Made by a program: the position numbers and the translations under genes | In this document: positions 1-10,000 of the stretch, one piece after another | How the letters are laid out: each line of letters starts with the position of its first letter | How positions within the stretch are numbered: the stretch's first letter is position 1 | The notes under the pieces: generated by a model | Seen by the model: the letters and a program-made list of their open reading frames with translations, nothing else | Told to the model about the DNA's origin: nothing | The model's database searches: none | Source of the DNA: Ectocarpus siliculosus | Taxonomy: Eukaryota; Sar; Phaeophyceae; Ectocarpales; Ectocarpaceae | DNA length: 13,698 nucleotides | Direction of reading: 5' to 3' | Assembly (NCBI GenBank): GCA_000310025.1 | Contig: FN648514.1 | Location: 42,937 to 56,634, forward strand

Positions 1-370
1 CTTCCCCCCCCCGGTGTGGGCTTGGGAAAGAATTCCCAGGAGTTTTTCCCGGGGGGGGGGCCCGTTGGCGGCAAAATTCCCTTGGAGGGGGGGCACCCCT
101 TTGCGCCAGGGCCCCCCCCCCACGCACGCCGCCAGGGTAGCCGCCACTCCTTTCGCCCCCGGTTTTTTCAGGCCCGGGTCCCTCGCCACTTTCATGAGTT
201 CCATCGCTCGTTCGCCCATGCTGCCCCCTTGGGGGAGAGCGCAGGCGCAAGCTTGGGGGGGGGGGGAGAAGCTTTCCGTTTCCGGTGAGACGCCCGGGGT
301 TTGCATTTCCTGAAAGGTGGAGAGGGCCCCCAGGTGTGGGCGTCCCTGAGGGGGGGGGGGGGTACTCGTG
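1..370. other. Low-quality contig end (homopolymer-rich)
   Basis: Runs of 8-13 identical G or C occur every few tens of bases (for example near 51-60, 111-120, 255-266 and 351-361), and the PPR reading frame shifts at several of them. The mirror-image situation at the other end of the window suggests both ends are unpolished read tails. Treat single-base positions here as unreliable. Confidence 0.7.
60..345 (-). CDS. PPR gene exon 4, partial and in poor-quality sequence
   Basis: Reading down from 345, after a CTCAG acceptor at 350-346, the minus strand gives GRPHLGALSTFQEMQTPGVS. This continues the motif left open at the end of exon 3 (SYNTAMAACNE), and both junctions are phase 0. Further down, ERAMELMKVARDPGL and VAATLAACVGGGPWRKG are clearly PPR helices. 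The frame breaks at G/C homopolymers (about 251-262, 227-236 and 84-120), so the breaks look like base-calling errors rather than gene decay. The gene must continue past the left edge. Confidence 0.65.
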
Positions 371-3300
371 TGTAAACGCATGCCGTCGTCGGTGGATCAT
401 AGACCTCGCATCTCTACAACGAAGCGATTTTCCGGGGGTCCGCCGGTCCAGGCTACCTTTCACAACAATGAACCAGGAAGCTGTGTGTGTGGGGGGGGCG
501 TCCATGGTAAGGTTGCCGCAGCGCTTCATGGGCATGGATGGACAGTCGTTGAATCTGTCGGTTCACCGGTAAAGCGATGCTGTGCATACAGCAGTGCCGG
601 CTGCGGTAAAAAGATGCAAGAGAGTCATGCCGGCTACGATAATAAGAGAATCGATGCAAGAAGTCAAAATTGCTTGTCAAAGCCACGAGAAACACGCATA
701 TCACACGTTGTCACGTCTAAGGATAAAAGACTATTTCGGCTTGCCAAACCCTCTCCTATCTCGTACGCGGAACTCCACCTCATTTCACGCGGAAACCCCC
801 CCTTGTTTCACGAAGAAACCGATCTCATTACACGCCGAGAGCTCACCTCGTTGCACGCTGCCATGGCCGTGTTGTACGAGACCACGTCCGGGGACACCTC
901 GTATTCCTCCCGCATCTCGGCGAGCAACACCAGCAGCCGCTCACACTCCCCCGCGCTAGCCATGCCGTGCATGATGGAGTTGAACGTGAAGACGTCGGGA
1001 CCGGCGCCCGTTCCGAGGACCGGTACCGAGCGGCGCATCTCGTCCGCGAGGGACAGGGCCGTCTCCCACTCGCCGCTCTGGGCGCACGCGTTTATCGCCG
1101 CGTTGTAGCAGATCCTGCCGAAGAAAACAAGAACGAAACAAGAAATGCGGGAGAACATCGGTCAAGCCGCCCGACACCTCGCAGGTTCTAACGAAAGGGG
1201 CGCGAGAGAGACACTTTTATCGCCACGTTGTAAATAGCAGATCCTGCCCAACAAAAAGAAGAGGACACAACAAATGCGGGAGAACATCGGTCACGCCGCC
1301 CGACATACCGAAGGGGCGCAAGAGATGGTACGCAGTCGTACATCAGAAAAGAACTACGCGCGTATCGCCGTGTTATTCAGGCGGTCTCATTTCCCAGCTG
1401 CCCTGCCCTGAACAGGTATGATCTTGAAGGACACTTCCCCGTGGCATGTTTTTCAGAAACGACTACACCCCCCTCCCATCCGTGTATGGGCAAGAGTTTT
1501 GTTTGTTGCTTCGTAGATCATTCACGCTGCCGGAAAACGATCTAGCGTATCTCCTCTTCATGGCATCATCAACCCCCCTCCCGGCCATCATCATCACCTG
1601 TCAGGCTCAACCCCAGCGTCCCCCATCTCCTGGAGGAGCCCCACCGCCCTCTCCCACTGCCCCCCCTTAGCGCAAGCGTCGACGGCGGCCCCGTAGCACA
1701 CAACGTTCGGTTGCAGACCCTCCCCGGCCATCCGCCCCAGCAGGCCAAGCGCCCGCCTCCATTGCCCCGTCCTAGCCATCGCGCTTACGGCCGAGCCGTA
1801 CGTGAAGTGGTCGGGCGACAGACCGGCCTCCCGCATCTCGTCCAGCAGGGACAGGGCCAGCTCCCAGTTCCTGCCGCGGGCGCAGGCGCTGACGGCCGCG
1901 GTGTAGCAGTACTTGTTGGGGGCGAGGCCCGCGGGGTCTTCCCTGGCCTCTTGCAGGAGCTCCACGGCCTCCGACCATCGCCCGCTCTTGGCCACCACGC
2001 TGATGATGCAACTGTTGTGTTGTTGTCGTCATCAGTGGTTGATGTTGTTCGTGAGTGGGATGATGCGACTACCGTTGTTGTTTGTTGTTTGTTGTTGTCG
2101 TTGTTGTTGTTCGTGAGTAGGATTATGCACCTGCTGTTGTTGTTTGTTGGGTGGTGGTTGTTGTTGTTCGTGAGTGGAATGATGCGACTACTCTTGTTGT
2201 TTGTTGTTTGTTGTTGTTGTTGTTCGTGAGCACCGTTGGGCGTGGTGTTGTTACAAGCGTTCTTGATGATGGTGACGGTCATTCGTTGTTGTGATGACGC
2301 AGTGTTGTTATAATCGCTTCGTTGTTGTTGTTCGTGAGTAGTTGGGTGTGGTGTTGCTACAAGCGTTCTTGTAGATGGTCGTGATGCTTTAGCTGTTGTG
2401 TTCATGTAAGTGTCATCGGTGGTTGTTGCTGCTGCTGTCGGGTGGTGGAGATATCGAACAATGTCTTGTTGTAGCTGTCTTCATAGTAGAACAACGTGTA
2501 GCGTTGCTACAAAACGACTAGAGGGTAGACGCGTGTAACAATGCTGGAGGTTGTAGATACCGAAACCGAACGTTTGGTGGTGCAATTCGCGGTTCATGGA
2601 CGGCCTTCTTGACCGTCAGCTGATCGTACAACTTCTGCAGGAAAATCAAGCAACGCAACCACCACAGCAGCGGCATCGGTTCCTTATGCAATCGACAAAA
2701 AACAATTAGTGTGACTAAAGTAGGTGGCATAAGACACGACACCCCAAAAACCGGTTTTCAAATCCCGACTACTCTGCCGCAAGAACAGCGGCCGAAAATG
2801 GCGGCGTTGAAACCGTCTCGTCGAGAGGTTTCCGGAAAACGTACCATCGTTTGGCGTTGATACCCTCTTCGTCATGGAGTAATGGAACGTTACAATCCGG
2901 TCCACAGGGTGTTGTATCTTACGCGACCTGCGGGTGAAGGCCGGCCAAGTCCCATGGCACTATTATGAGGCCACTTTAGAAAGGGACCACTACAGCAGTA
3001 GACGTCCCTGTTTAGTGCCGGTTGAATAACGTAGGTGACATAAGATACCGCCCCCCCTGGACCGATTCTCGAAGCACCATGTCTCGCCAGGAAAAGCAGT
3101 GACGGTGCCGAAAATGGCGGCGTTGGAACCGTCTCGTCGAGATCTTCCTCCGAAAACGTATACTTCAGTTTCGGCGTCCTTTTCGTCGTGGAGTAATCGC
3201 ACTTTGAAAATCAGTCAAGGGGGGGGGGGGGGGGGTGATATCTTACGTCATGCCACCTACCGGAGTGCCGGCGTTTTCAGCGGGCACAGCACACACTGAT

Positions 3301-5396
3301 TCCCGCAAGTCATTCTCAATACTTTGAATAGTTAGTGCCGGTCTGTCGGGTGAATATTCTGGGCACATGCCGGCACTAAACACTGACCTCTGCCGTACGG
3401 CATGGCAAAAAAACCGCTTCACTCGATCGCACATCATTCAAATATGCAGCAGTATCGTCAGTAATATGCATATGTAGCTGTCGGTGTGAATATTTTGGGC
3501 ACATGCCGGCACTAAGCACTGACCTCTACCGTACGGCATGGCAAAAAACAACTCGTCACTCGATCGCACATCATTCAAATATGCAGCAGTATCGTCAGTA
3601 ATATGCATAGCTGTCGGTGTGAATATTCTGGGCACATGCCGGCACTAAACACTGACCTCTACCGTACGGCATGGCAAAAAACAACTCTTCACTCGATCGC
3701 ACATCATTCAAATATGCTAATCTGTCTCTGACTCTTTTCTATGATAGAGATGGATTCGTTGTGTCATATTAAGAAAAAATAAATAAATATATATATATAT
3801 GCAGCAGTATCGTCGGTAATATGCATAGCAGCAGCAGCAGCAGCAGCAGCAACAGGAAGAATGGCATATTGCAGGTACTAGGAAAAATAAATACACACAC
3901 AGAAAGACTACCCATTCGAGATATACCCACAGTCGAACGGGACGTGGTGGAGTCTTTTCTGTGAGTGGAGGAAAACCGGCTGGGTACTGGACTTATTTCG
4001 AGGTACGTATCCAGAGGTCTACGCAACACCGACCAGAGAGCGTGAAGTACCGCGGGTAACACAAGATACCACACTCCCTACGCCGAAATTCAAAAAGCTT
4101 GAGTGCTCCACGACAAAAAAGATGCAACAAACAAACGGCACATTTTCGGAAACCTCTCGACCAGACGGCTTCAACGCCGCCATTTTCGACGCCATCACTC
4201 TTCGTTGCTGTGGAGCTGTGGAGTAATCGAGCTATAACATGAACAATTTCTCCAGGGGGTGTGATATCTTACGTCGTCTACAGTACTACGCCGTGATGCC
4301 CTCTGTTGCAGGAGGCTAAACACGGGACAAGTGGCGTTGAGTTAGCTTGCGTCTTGAGAGAACGTATTGCAGAGAAGGTGAGCGTACGGCAGCCGGCGGC
4401 AACCGCGTGGTGAAAACGCCGATTCTATATATATCTACTACTGCTGCAGCCATGGAGAGCCCTTTACGAGAGGGGGACATTGCAGCAGAGCATAGGATGG
4501 ATGTTGGCGCGTCGACGTGCGTAAAATCTGTACCAGCAAAATCATGATCTACACACAGGTTCGGACCTAGCAACATGTTCTCCGGCCCATGTGCTGACGC
4601 AGCAATAATGATAGGGTAGCGAAGGTGCTGCTGTGTGTGGTATGCATTACCTTGGTTGGGCGAGTAGAAGCCAGGGTTGAAGGATGGGTGTGCCCGCATC
4701 ACACCAAACAGCCCGCGACATGACATGAACACACATGCAACAACACAGTTTTTCTGCAGCTCGACCGACACTCTTTTCGCTCGCTGCTGACCTGTAAACG
4801 CTGTTATCCATGACCATGCCCCTGGCCCTGGCCCTCCGGAACACCTTCACCGCGCCTCTCCACTCGAACCTCCTGCCCATGTCCTTGAGCCGCAGCACCA
4901 GCTCAACCCTCTCCCTCGCGGCCTCCGACTCGCAACCTCTCGACGCGTCGAACACTCGCGGCGCATCCGGCGCGTTGTCTCGCGCGCTTGCGTCCAGCGC
5001 CCCCACAGGCCTTGGCCGTCTTCTGCCCGGCCTTGGTGGCTTCTGCTGGGGATTGCTGTGCTGATGGTGGTGCTGTTGTGCAGGGAATGGTGTCGGCGAG
5101 GAAGCAGCAGCGGCGCTACCAAGTCTACATGCTACCACCTTGCTGCGCTCTGTCGCAGTGTTGCTCCTGCTGCAACCGCCACTGCTACAGCAGCTGCTGA
5201 TTCTGCTGCCTCTTCCAAAGGAGGCATCGACCACGATCTTTGATGGCGGGCCTGGCGGCTGCCCAGGCAACGCGAAGGCTAGCATCGTGCGGCTGTGCTC
5301 GTGTTGTTGTGGGGCCGGAGCAGCAGCAGCCTCTTCGGGCGCAGGCAAGGGGTCTACGCGGTTCGGAATACCAATTGGGGGGGGGAGGCAGCCCAT
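60..5396 (-). CDS. P-class pentatricopeptide-repeat (PPR) protein, spliced, 3' end off the window
   Basis: Four exons are read on the minus strand: 5396-4792, 2011-1598, 1114-847 and 345 to about 60. Introns are 4791-2012, 1597-1115 and 846-346, all GT...AG, and exons 1-3 join in one frame (429 residues). Residues 1-160 are low complexity (Ala, Pro, Gln/His, Arg-Pro), with Ser/Arg/Ala-rich stretches that could be an organelle transit peptide. From about residue 166 there are tandem 35-residue PPR motifs, e.g. VCYGAAVDACAKGGQWERAV and ICYNAAINACAQSGEWETAL; about seven are clean and two or three more lie in exon 4. PPR proteins bind organellar RNA one base per motif. By the 5/35 residue code, the motif starting KYCYT (T, D) would favour G, and two starting with N at position 5 (N, D) would favour U. 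The start chosen is Met at 5396; Met at 5285 (LAFALPG follows) is an alternative. No DYW, E or SMR domain is seen. The PPR identity is secure; target and compartment are inferred. Confidence 0.88.
1091..1326. repeat. 125-bp tandem duplication across the PPR exon 3 acceptor
   Basis: Block 1091-1210 is repeated as 1216-1326. Shared stretches include TTTATCGCC, GCAGATCCTGCC, AATGCGGGAGAACATCGGTC and GGGGCGC(G/A)AGAGA. The first block contains the real start of exon 3 (1114) and its CAG acceptor. The second copy lies wholly in intron 2; its acceptor would open at 1243, and a 4-bp insertion breaks the PPR frame behind it. Confidence 0.85.
1327..1597. other. Rest of PPR intron 2, no further feature seen
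   Basis: This is intronic sequence between the tandem duplication and the exon 2 donor at 1597-1596 (CAG|GTGATG on the minus strand). I see no conserved reading frame or repeat in it. Confidence 0.5.
2002..2400. repeat. Degenerate ~57-bp minisatellite, TTG-rich, starting at the PPR exon 2 acceptor
   Basis: The unit contains GTTCGTGAGT (2046, 2109, 2166, 2330; 2222 is similar), followed by a GATGATGCGACT-like core and a TTG-rich stretch. The core occurs at 2002, 2059, 2121, 2178 and about 2293. The first of these (GATGATGCAACT at 2002-2013) spans the real exon 2 acceptor and its first codons. A second unit, GCGTGGTGTTG plus ACAAGCGTTCTTG, recurs at about 2239 and 2347. On the minus strand the array is CAA-rich and produces a long Asn/Thr-rich open frame that is not a gene. 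Confidence 0.8.
2401..2719. other. PPR intron 1, unique stretch, nothing recognised
   Basis: Intronic sequence between the minisatellite and the first MITE-like element. No frame, RNA gene or repeat is supported here. Confidence 0.4.
2720..2931 (+). mobile_element. MITE-like element, copy 1
   Basis: The left end GTAGGTGGCATAAGACACGA is matched inversely by the right end around 2906-2931 (GGGTGTTGTATCTTACGCGACC). The interior holds the family core CCGAAAATGGCGGCGTTG (about 2792-2809), followed by ACCGTCTCGTCGAGAGG and a GGAGTAAT block. It is short, non-coding and bounded by inverted repeats, like a miniature inverted-repeat transposable element. I could not see a clean target-site duplication. 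Confidence 0.65.
3031..3260 (+). mobile_element. MITE-like element, copy 2 (best preserved ends)
   Basis: It starts GTAGGTGACATAAGATACCG and ends GATATCTTACGTCATGCCAC plus CTAC, so the two ends are inverted copies of one another over about 25 bases with small gaps. The core CCGAAAATGGCGGCGTTG lies near 3109-3126 and the GTGGAGTAATCG block near 3188. A run of about 18 G precedes the right end and may be mis-sized. The same orientation as copy 1. It sits in PPR intron 1. Confidence 0.72.
3347..3718 (+). repeat. Tandem repeat of 133-136 bp, about 2.8 copies
   Basis: Units start with TGTCGG(TG)TGAATATT and run through GGGCACATGCCGGCACTAA, CTGACCTCTACCGTACGGCA, CTCGATCGCACATCATTCAA and AGCAGTATCGTCAGTAATAT. 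TGAATATT lies at 3351, 3487 and 3620. The third copy breaks off after AATATGC. A detached fragment of the unit end (GCAGCAGTATCGTCGGTAAT) reappears at 3801-3820. Copies are about 95% alike, so the array is young or homogenised. No reading frame is conserved in it. Confidence 0.9.
3787..3850 (+). repeat. Microsatellites (AT)n and (AGC)n
   Basis: An (AT) run at about 3787-3800 and an (AGC)8 run at about 3827-3850 flank the detached fragment of the neighbouring tandem repeat, inside PPR intron 1. Confidence 0.85.
4048..4281 (-). mobile_element. MITE-like element, copy 3 (inverted orientation)
   Basis: The right end GGGGGTGTGATATCTTACGT continues to CGTCTAC and is inversely matched at the left by GTA...AACACAAGATACCACACTCCC (about 4048-4078). 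The core is present in reverse: GGAAACCTCTCGACCAGACGG followed by CAACGCCGCCATTTTCG at about 4172-4188. It is therefore opposite to copies 1 and 2. The left end is the most diverged. Confidence 0.65.
4282..4791. other. 5' part of PPR intron 1, nothing recognised
   Basis: This is intronic sequence up to the exon 1 donor (TACAG|GTCAGC on the minus strand, GT at 4791-4790). Open frames here show no similarity that I recognise. Confidence 0.45.
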
Positions 5397-5484
5397 GATG
5401 AAAAAAATAACTATAGGGTTGCCCCCTCTCTCTGGTTGCTGGCTGTTGCAGTCGTCCACTAATTGTGCTCTCTTGACAGGGGGG

Positions 5485-5554
<70 letters not shown>

Positions 5555-5657
5555 TGGGGCCAAATAACGGCTCTCCAGCCATCAGCGAGAGGCTATTTAT
5601 ACAGAAGTATTTAGTTAAGTAGAGGGTAACGATGCACTCCTGTCCCATCAAAACCAA
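5397..5657 (-). promoter_or_regulatory. Upstream/5' leader region of the PPR gene with a (CT)n tract
   Basis: On the coding strand a pure CT dinucleotide tract (5551-5487, about 32 repeats) lies about 90 nt upstream of the chosen ATG at 5396. A short T-rich stretch sits just before the ATG. The frame stays open through the tract (Leu-Ser repeats) to a Met at 5657, but coding of a pure microsatellite is unlikely. The tract may be a promoter-proximal or 5' UTR pyrimidine element. No TATA box is convincing. Confidence 0.35.
5487..5551 (+). repeat. (GA)n microsatellite
   Basis: Uninterrupted AG dinucleotides for about 65 bases. Such a tract is prone to length change between individuals. Confidence 0.95.
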
Positions 5658-7025
5658 AGGCTAGAAGGGCTACACTCCCTACCGAGTAGAACAGGACAAG
5701 GAAGTGCGTCAGCTTGCCGTCTGGTTGTTGAAGCTCTGCTCTACTACTATGTGCTATGTGGTCATCACCTGCAGTCCGTAGTCTGGGAGGGAGACTACCT
5801 GTTGCATCTATCCACCAGTCAGAGCGGCATGACGCTCTCTCTCGTGCTCTTCTCGCGTGGTATGTATGTGCATGAAGACGAGAGAGGCAGAGAGCGAAAA
5901 CAAACAAGCTTCGCACGTATCACCAGTGGAGAGGACAACATGGAGCGTAGAAAAACTGGGGTAAAAAAACAGCAAAGCCACTAGGAACTGCAGCCATTAG
6001 TCTAAGGGGCTTCAATGTTACGGACTGTTGCTGCTTTCGGACACCAACACGGAAAAGGTAAGGACGTAAGGACGCTTTCAGAAAGCAGCATAGCCGACCA
6101 CCACAGCATCAACAGTTAACAGCCAGGTCGTACTGAAGGGCTCTCCCAAGCAGGTCATACATATCTCCGATATCTTCTCAATTGTAACCGGCTGGAGGAC
6201 CCTGATACTTCCGTCACCAACTTCATGTTACCGCTGCGGAGCTCTTTCGGACTCCGGCTCTCCCGCTACCTTCGGGACCCAGATGTGCCACACAAGACTG
6301 CATTGTGACACCGAAACAGTGCGTTCTTGGGGAGGATTCCGCAGTTCTCAATCACTTGCCACAAAGCAGATGATACGTCCTACGTATTTCGGGCGTCTTC
6401 CTCCCCCTTGCTACTAGCCCTTTTGCAACAACAAAAACAGGGCGCACTGCCTGTTCTCGAGCTACTGCTGCAGTAGAGCAGCCAAGAACACTACAGAGTC
6501 TATCGAACTGCTGCATTCGCCTGGCATGACACGGCGTGAGTCCCGGTCGACGATGCCGGAATCCCAGCAGGGGCGAACCATGCGACATACGAAGCGCGTG
6601 TTGCGGAGTACAGCAGCGAGTGACCGCCACCCACTGCATCGAGAGTATAAGTCCGCACCCGGCACCGCAGACACTCTGCTGACACATACACAACGCGGAG
6701 AAAGCCGATTATAGCCTCCTCCCTCGACCCTCCCAGACCATAACCTTTAGAAGCGCCTTCTGTTTTCAGGCGCACCCAGGCCGGCGTCTTTTCATTGGTC
6801 AGTCGGTAGGGCGGTCGCTGCCACACACACAGAAACACGGCGCACACGCCACCTTCGTACGCGTTCGAACCTGGGTAGACTACTATTACTCCTGACACCA
6901 TAGCGAGCGATCGATGCTGATGGCCTTTCTCTCGCGGAACATACGTCGCATACGATGACAACTCCCAGTTGACTGCGGAACATGCGGACCCCCCCCCCGT
7001 GCCCCACAATGACTGATGCAGTAAA
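5658..7025. other. Intergenic spacer between the PPR and PPWD1 genes
   Basis: No reading frame here shows recognisable similarity or a plausible exon chain. One small inverted repeat is visible: GCTGCTTTC (6030-6038) and GAAAGCAGC (6081-6089), with the palindrome CTTTCAGAAAG next to the right arm. A run of about nine C at 6990-6999 is close to the PPWD1 stop. The right part should hold the PPWD1 3' UTR and polyadenylation site, but I cannot place them. Confidence 0.45.
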
Positions 7026-10000
7026 TTAGGAAATGTCGATGCTGATGATCTTCATCTCGCTGAAGGGCTTGTCGGTCTTGTCCACCTTGCTAGCTTCGAT
7101 CGTCTGTGACGGCGTGTACAAACGGGGAAAGACATGGAAGGTGTTAGTCTGTTGAACGCCTCACTCATGAACTAGATATGCTAATTTCTAAATCACGCAT
7201 CACCCTTTTCGAGACGCAGCACTGCTGCTCCTACCCCTCACAGAGACATCATCCCTTCCCGGAAACAGACACACTTTTCGATATCCGTAAGAAATATAGA
7301 CACCTTTAGAAACTAATAGAGGATCTACCCCTATTGGAGACATCGCCAGCACCCCGCTGCTCCAGATAAGTGCGGCCGCGAACCACAAGCATCATCGATC
7401 CAAACGGCCTCGAACATGTGTACAGGCCACATATATGGTACAGCATTCTTGCGGCACCAGTCAAGAGGAGAAAATCTACAACACGTAATGTGGAACAAGT
7501 TAGAATCGAACAGAATCGGTACTGTACGGCACCAATCAACAGGCGAAACGCAAAAAACAAACCCGAAATAAAGGAAGAGGAATGATGTATATTAAATACA
7601 CTCGTGGCTCCGATATAAGAATGCGGTGTGGCAAAGGCCCTCGACCCGCTTACATCGGAGCCCTCTCTAATACCGAAATAAGAGAGTACTTTATTATGCT
7701 ATACAGCGGGTCGAGTCCGTGACAACTGATTTCGACCATTATAGACATACCTGGACCACATCCATCCCAGCGGTGACGCGGCCGAAGACGGTGTGCTTGT
7801 TATCCAGCCAGGGGGTGGGGACCGTTGTGATGAAGAACTGAGACCCGTTCGTGGCCGGCCCTACAAGCGAAAGAGGTGAAAGGGAGTAACGGGGAAAAAA
7901 CCCAACGCCGTCATCATGGATAAAGATAGGAAGATAAACTTCGGTCATTGAAACCTGATCAGCATGCCTGTTTCTCGATTCTTGCTCTGTTGTCCACCAT
8001 AAAAAAAATTTACGAGGTGTTCAAAATAATCAAGGGTAGGTGTTGGTAAAAAACGGCGGACGGAAGAGGGTGGGCTAACAATGTGAGGTGAATCGTGTAA
8101 CAGACAGAATGAGGTGGTAATCGTGGATCGACCAAGTTAACGACAAGAGCAACAGACCGCAGAAGGCGATGGACATGACGGGCAGAATGAGGTGATCGAC
8201 AGACCGAGAAAGGTGAACCATGTCACAGACCGAAAAGGTCAACCGTGTTACAGGCCGGTGGCGTCTTGGCCATTGGTGAGAGTGAGGTCGAGAAAATCAA
8301 GGAGAGTGTTGGATCGAACTGACTGACGTCCATGGTAATGGACAAACGTATCGAGTTGTCAAACTGGTCGTCGACAGCGATAGGGAAAAAAATCGTTCGA
8401 GCGTGCAATCAAGGTGATGCGCAAGCGATTTTCAGCCAGGCGGGAATCCAATGCTTGGAAGTACCACATGCCATCGCTGACCACGATACATGTAGTCAGG
8501 TTACAACACACGCACACACACGCACTCGCAATACCGCGTTTAATCTCGATTCACATTCTCAATGCTCACCCACTTTCTCGCCCGGAAATCCCAACCCACA
8601 ATCTCAACACGTCCACTTTACAACATAAAATAGTAGACACCCGGGGTGAAGACCCGTTGGAGTCACACATGAAGCCGAACCTCACGGTTTGGGTGTACAG
8701 AACGGACTCAGTCACCATGGCTTCGAACAGTTACATGCTTGAAACACTTTCGACGAAGAATTAACGCAGGAAGTACCACGAAATTCCAACCCGTTTTCCC
8801 CTGCGTCCTTGACTCACCCCCGTTGGCCATGGAAAGGGTGAAGGGCCTATCGTGGCGAAGGTTTCTGTGGAATTCATCTTCGAACTCTCCTCCCCAGATA
8901 GACTCGCCGCCGGTACCATCGCCGAGCGGATCTCCCTGACAAACACCAAAAACAAGAGGGGGCGGTGTACGAGACAATTCATGTGCCTGAAAAATAAAAA
9001 AGTGCAAAGTTCGTGTTTCAGCCAGCGCTATCCCGAAAAAAGCAGTAGAGAAATATTGTCCGAAATTTTCCTCTTAGATCTAATGAAATAACAATACCAA
9101 GAGAAACGTTCATGTAACCGTGAAAAAAAACAACCAGAGATGCTTCAAGAAGCAATCCTGTGCCTGGAAAAAAGAGAAAACACCGGAGAATGCTCCAAGA
9201 AAAGTAGTGCATCTACTGCTGTACCTGATTTGTTTTTGACAACAACACCAAGGGGAAACAGTTCACGAAACAATGCATGTGCGTGGGCAACTTACGAAAA
9301 CAACAATGAGAGATGTTACAAGCGACACACCGTGCGTCAACTCGAAAAAACACACACAAGATAAAAAGCACCAAATGTCTGCCTGACAAAAAAAACTTAA
9401 AATCAGCCAGAGCGTTTTTGCGTCAACAATCGCCATGGCCACGTTGATGTTCGAAAAATTGCAAAGCTTGTAGTCAGATCGATCGTGTAGGATACATGGA
9501 CAGCACGCATGTGCAGCTGAACAGCAGTGGCGAGATGGGCATTGCGTGCGAAACGCGTCCCTTTGAAAGAACGGTAGATTCTGTTGGAAGAAAAACCAAC
9601 AGGTTTCAATAGCCGCCCTGCTACCGTCGACAACCAAGAAAGCAAAAATGGAGACAAACGCGGGGTGATGGTGCATTGCCAAACGATGCCTGTTCATGAA
9701 AGCAAATCATGTTGTTCACTGGGCTGATGTTGCAGCTCAGCAGCTAACATTGAGTTGTGGGGTAGCAGTCATCACCTGAAAGGTAGGCAGAACCACCACA
9801 GGGTAACAACGTGCTCTACACATCAGTACAGGCCGTCTTTCCAATTGAAAATACTGTTCTTTTGTTTATTGTTCATCACCTTAATTCATCAGCGCTTATA
9901 CACCACAGCATTTCTGCTGTGTAGGAGCTAGCTCCACTTCGTGGTCGCACAGGAGGGTTCCTCCCGCTGAGGCCGCTACATACAAACGATAATTTACGAT

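Noticed and set aside
453-704. Minus-strand open frame in PPR intron 3
   Set aside because: No PPR pattern is present, and exons 3 and 4 already join in phase across it.
1785-2405. 206-codon minus-strand open frame rich in Asn and Thr
   Set aside because: It is produced by the CAA/TTG-rich minisatellite next to exon 2 and runs out of frame over the real PPR exon.
3347-3718. CRISPR-like array
   Set aside because: The whole ~135-bp unit is repeated without unique spacers, in a eukaryotic intron.
5140-5622. Plus-strand open frame of 160 codons with an Arg-Glu repeat
   Set aside because: It is the antisense shadow of PPR exon 1 plus translation of the (GA)n microsatellite.
6855-6880. GTTCGAAC resembling a tRNA T-loop
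   Set aside because: The flanking bases do not form the T stem on either strand, and no acceptor or anticodon arm can be built around it.
7639-7717. GGGTCGAGTCC as a possible tRNA end
   Set aside because: The loop does not start with TTC and the stem has only three pairs; the interleaved inverted repeats explain the sequence better.
9145-9176. GTGCCTGGAAAAAAGAG resembling the exon A donor edge
   Set aside because: It lies in a different, distant intron and most of the match is A-rich sequence; probably chance.
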